Position numbers and translations under genes: made by a program | Notes under the pieces: model-generated | Told to the model about the DNA's origin: nothing | Databases searched by the model: none | What the model saw: only the letters and a program-made list of their open reading frames with translations | In this document: one piece after another, positions 61,469 to 64,000 of the stretch | Position numbering within the stretch: position 1 is the first letter of the stretch | Layout: each line of letters starts with the position of its first letter | DNA from: JAFDYH01 sp049840875 | GTDB taxonomy: Bacteria; Bacteroidota; Bacteroidia; Chitinophagales; Chitinophagaceae | Reading direction: 5' to 3' | DNA length: 64,000 nt | Assembly: GCA_049840875.1 (NCBI GenBank) | Contig: JASGJE010000007.1 | Span: forward strand, 372,001-436,000

Positions 61469-62869
61469 TTAGAAGAGTTTTTTACTGAAAATATATTTTG
61501 AGGAGAATTTTTTGGATTTATCCATTACAAGAATAAAAGCCATAGCGTAAAAACTGATACATGGAATTTTATAGCGCACAAGTGCGCCAAAATTGGTAGT
61601 TGTTACACCAATTATTCCGCCAAAAACGGCCGCAAATACAAAACAAAACGCAATAACAGGATCCGAAAAAATGCTCTGAAACGTTTTTAAAAACCCTATT
61701 TTCCAAAAGCACATTAATGTTATAGACAAAAAACAGAATGACTCAAAAGCAGAAAGGATCATCATTGGTGACCGGACATCCCATAGAAACGGTCGGAAAT
61801 AAGTATTTACAATACCTACAGGGAAAAGTGCAATTAATGAACCAATAGAACTGGTTGGGCCACTACCAACTGTGAAGTTTGACAGGGCTCCTTCTGCTTC
61901 GCCATGATTGTTTGAAAATATTGCCTGCTGGCGGTTTACAGTAGTTAACAGCTGATCCGCCGCAAACTGTGAATTACCTGCCTGACCAAGCCCCTGGGTT
62001 GCAAAAAAACCCGCAAGAACGGCGAGTATTGTAAATATTATTGTTGACACATTCCGGAGAGTACGATCAGCAATATTTTCACGAAAACGGTAAAAGATCC
62101 AAAGAGAAAATACGGCGACGAGACTAAAAAGGATATACGGTTTCAGGTTGATCAAAAAAAATCCAGCGATTAAAATCTGAATTATCGACATAAATACCCT
62201 TTTCTTTTTTATAAAAAGCGAATAGGCTGCATAAATAAAATAGCCCATCGCAGCTATACAAAAAGGGTCCTTTAATAATGAAACGCCCCAGAATAATAAT
62301 GACGGCAGAAAAAGGCTGGCTATGGCAATCTTCCTGTGCAAATGAGGATACATTTCATAAAACATTTTAAAAAACATCCACGATCCCAGGAACGAAAGAA
62401 AACTAATGCAGAATGAAATGCATAAAAAACTTTTATTAAAAATCAATGAAAATGGCAGACCGAGCTTCGCTACAAAATAGGTTCTTGGTTCCATCATGTA
62501 GTAATAGGTAAAACCGTTAGCGTCATATCGAAAATAAGAATAAAGCCTGTCCGTGTTTTCAAGTGCCAGTTTGGTATAAATATCTGATAAGTAGCTGATA
62601 TCGTCTGACACGGCTTTATGCATATCAAGAACTCCCTGATAATAATTATAGCTGTCTCCGAAACCATAATAAAATTGAAGTACCAGTACGTAAAGGATAA
62701 CAAAAACGAAACGTAGTGTAATCGCCGGCAGTATATACCGTTGAATTTCGGTCTTCCTGTATTTTCTTCTGATCAGGAAAACAAAAAAATAAAGTATTAA
62801 CAAGCATATCGGTGCCAGGTATAAATCATTCCCGCGTAGTAAGTAGTAATTAAGATATTCGTCCAGCAT
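61469..62869 (-). CDS. Wzy-like polysaccharide polymerase
   Basis: A 466-residue membrane protein with about ten to twelve hydrophobic segments, and a large extracytoplasmic loop between them that contains the segment QLLTTVNRQQAIFSNNHGEA. The hydropathy pattern and gene context fit an O-antigen or exopolysaccharide repeat-unit polymerase; sequence motifs in this group are weak, so the call rests on context. It is separated by only 2 bases from the upstream glycosyltransferase gene. Confidence 0.72.
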   Translation of the reverse strand: MLDEYLNYYLLRGNDLYLAPICLLILYFFVFLIRRKYRKTEIQRYILPAITLRFVFVILYVLVLQFYYGFGDSYNYYQGVLDMHKAVSDDISYLSDIYTKLALENTDRLYSYFRYDANGFTYYYMMEPRTYFVAKLGLPFSLIFNKSFLCISFCISFLSFLGSWMFFKMFYEMYPHLHRKIAIASLFLPSLLFWGVSLLKDPFCIAAMGYFIYAAYSLFIKKKRVFMSIIQILIAGFFLINLKPYILFSLVAVFSLWIFYRFRENIADRTLRNVSTIIFTILAVLAGFFATQGLGQAGNSQFAADQLLTTVNRQQAIFSNNHGEAEGALSNFTVGSGPTSSIGSLIALFPVGIVNTYFRPFLWDVRSPMMILSAFESFCFLSITLMCFWKIGFLKTFQSIFSDPVIAFCFVFAAVFGGIIGVTTTNFGALVRYKIPCISFYAMAFILVMDKSKKFSSKYIFSKKLF

Positions 62870-62871
62870 AG

Positions 62872-64000
62872 CTATGGCGTCAATTCGCTTAGTGACACAG
62901 GGTTATTTTCATAAACGGATGAATAGACCTGTTCCATTTCGTCTGTCATTCGCTTCAACGTAAAAAAGTCATGTAGTTTTTTATATCCGTTTTCCCCGTA
63001 TTGCATAATATCAGTCTTGTTATTATACAGCGTGACAATCTTGTCTGCCAGGTCTTCGCTGTCATTGGCTCTTGCCAACAAACCATTCTCTCCATCTTTC
63101 ACCACTTCATTCATAGCCGGTACATCAAATGCTACAATTGGCTTTTTATGCAACCAACTCTCGAGCAAAATGAGGCCGAAACCTTCCCAGGTAGAGGATA
63201 CAATTGTAAAGCAACATTTTGCCATCAGCGGATGAGGATTGGGCACATGACCCAAAAAGAGTACGCTGTCACTTACTCCTTCCTCACTGCTCATTTTTTC
63301 CAATTGTTCTCTGCATTCACCACCTCCTGCTATCACTAACTTCAGACCGGGATGTGATTGCCGTACTTTTTTCCACGCCTTTATCAGGTATTTATGCCCT
63401 TTGAATGAAACCAACCTGCCCGTTATCAATGCAAAATCTCCTTGCGGTACTTCTGCGCTCGATTGCTCAACAGGCTTCGCCAAGGTAAGGCCGTAATAAA
63501 TATTTTTGATACGCTTTGGCGTAGTAATCCCCCCTTCCACATAAACGTTATACAGGCCTTTTGAAATAGTAACGTTAAAATTTACGGTTCGGCAAACAAA
63601 CTTTTCGATCCAATAATAAAAGTTCCATTTTAAAAAGCGGAAATCATAACCATATTTTGCCTGGTAGGCCGGATAATATCCGTGTTTAACACTTACAACT
63701 TTCAGTTTTCTCTGGAAAAGGAATTTTATGACAGAAACCCACAAATCGGCATGAACAAGGTTTACCTGAACGATGTCATAGTTACACTTTCTTATCAGCC
63801 TGGATATACGGCCAACCAGGAATGGAGAAAAATCAAAATGCTCATAAATTTCATGAGTCTTGATGCCATGTTCTCCCAGGTATTCGATAAACCTGCCGTT
63901 CTTATCTCCGTTCGATGGATAAACAATGAGCATTTCGATATCGTACCCTCTTCGTTTAAGTTCGGGCATTATCTGTAGCAGATACAATTCAGACCCCGAA
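62872..64000 (-). CDS. GT4 family glycosyltransferase, cut by right window edge
   Basis: At least 376 residues. A TTG at 63987 is open as a start, but the frame continues upstream to the window edge as SGSELYLLQIMPELKRRGYD, which is the usual start of GT4 domain 1 (GGxE.yLlql...L..RG), so the true N-terminus lies outside. Domain 2 has LITGRLVSFKGHKYLIKAWK and the donor site EGFGLILLE, the intact EX7E pair. It acts in the cytoplasm on a nucleotide-sugar donor; the linkage is unknown. Confidence 0.9.
   Translation of the reverse strand, partial: SGSELYLLQIMPELKRRGYDIEMLIVYPSNGDKNGRFIEYLGEHGIKTHEIYEHFDFSPFLVGRISRLIRKCNYDIVQVNLVHADLWVSVIKFLFQRKLKVVSVKHGYYPAYQAKYGYDFRFLKWNFYYWIEKFVCRTVNFNVTISKGLYNVYVEGGITTPKRIKNIYYGLTLAKPVEQSSAEVPQGDFALITGRLVSFKGHKYLIKAWKKVRQSHPGLKLVIAGGGECREQLEKMSSEEGVSDSVLFLGHVPNPHPLMAKCCFTIVSSTWEGFGLILLESWLHKKPIVAFDVPAMNEVVKDGENGLLARANDSEDLADKIVTLYNNKTDIMQYGENGYKKLHDFFTLKRMTDEMEQVYSSVYENNPVSLSELTP

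Overview
The window looks like chromosomal DNA of a member of the Bacteroidota, most likely a Chitinophagaceae-type soil or freshwater bacterium. This rests on the gene content: long FtsX-type permeases, a crtI-crtB-idi-crtZ-crtY carotenoid cluster, DUF1080 and cupredoxin-propeller secreted proteins, weak Shine-Dalgarno sequences and moderate GC. No rRNA, tRNA, transposase or CRISPR array is visible. The genus cannot be fixed from the sequence alone.

Layout. (1) 1-10.8 kb, mixed genes: an M20 metallopeptidase cut by the left edge, a small membrane protein, a beta-helix protein without signal peptide, a GAF protein with a decayed histidine-kinase core, a CPBP membrane protease, a secreted DUF1080/propeller-cupredoxin pair and a lipoprotein. 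(2) 10.9-44.8 kb, the outstanding part: twelve paralogous ~800-residue FtsX/MacB-type ABC permeases in tandem on the plus strand, then one LolD/MacB-type ATPase and one TolC-like outer-membrane protein. No adaptor (MacA/HlyD) gene is present. (3) 45.0-51.0 kb: a small membrane protein, then on the minus strand a zeaxanthin-type carotenoid cluster headed by an ECF sigma factor. (4) 51.2-64.0 kb, minus strand: an exopolysaccharide/capsule cluster with two GT4 glycosyltransferases, a Wzy-like polymerase, an asparagine-synthase-type amidotransferase, a PglD-like acetyltransferase, a methyltransferase, a nucleotide-sugar dehydrogenase, an epimerase, a LegC-like aminotransferase, an initiating sugar transferase and a CpsB/YwqE-type phosphatase. 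It runs off the right edge.

The main discovery concerns control of the permease array. Permeases 1, 2 and 10 share one promoter architecture: two 14-bp imperfect palindromes (GTYCR-N4-YGNAC) spaced 21-22 bp centre to centre, then 53-54 bp, then a sigma-54 -24/-12 element. Permease 6 has a sigma-54 element without clear operators. This predicts an NtrC-family activator, not encoded here, that switches on parts of the array. The array also shows recombination: two orphan copies of the conserved 3' gene end lie between permeases 11 and 12, two spacers are almost identical although their flanking genes are diverged, and variable-number octamer repeats precede five of the genes. The permeases fall into two periplasmic-domain classes, interleaved along the array. 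The simplest model is a set of interchangeable double-length permeases sharing one ATPase, with different periplasmic specificities and partly separate promoters.
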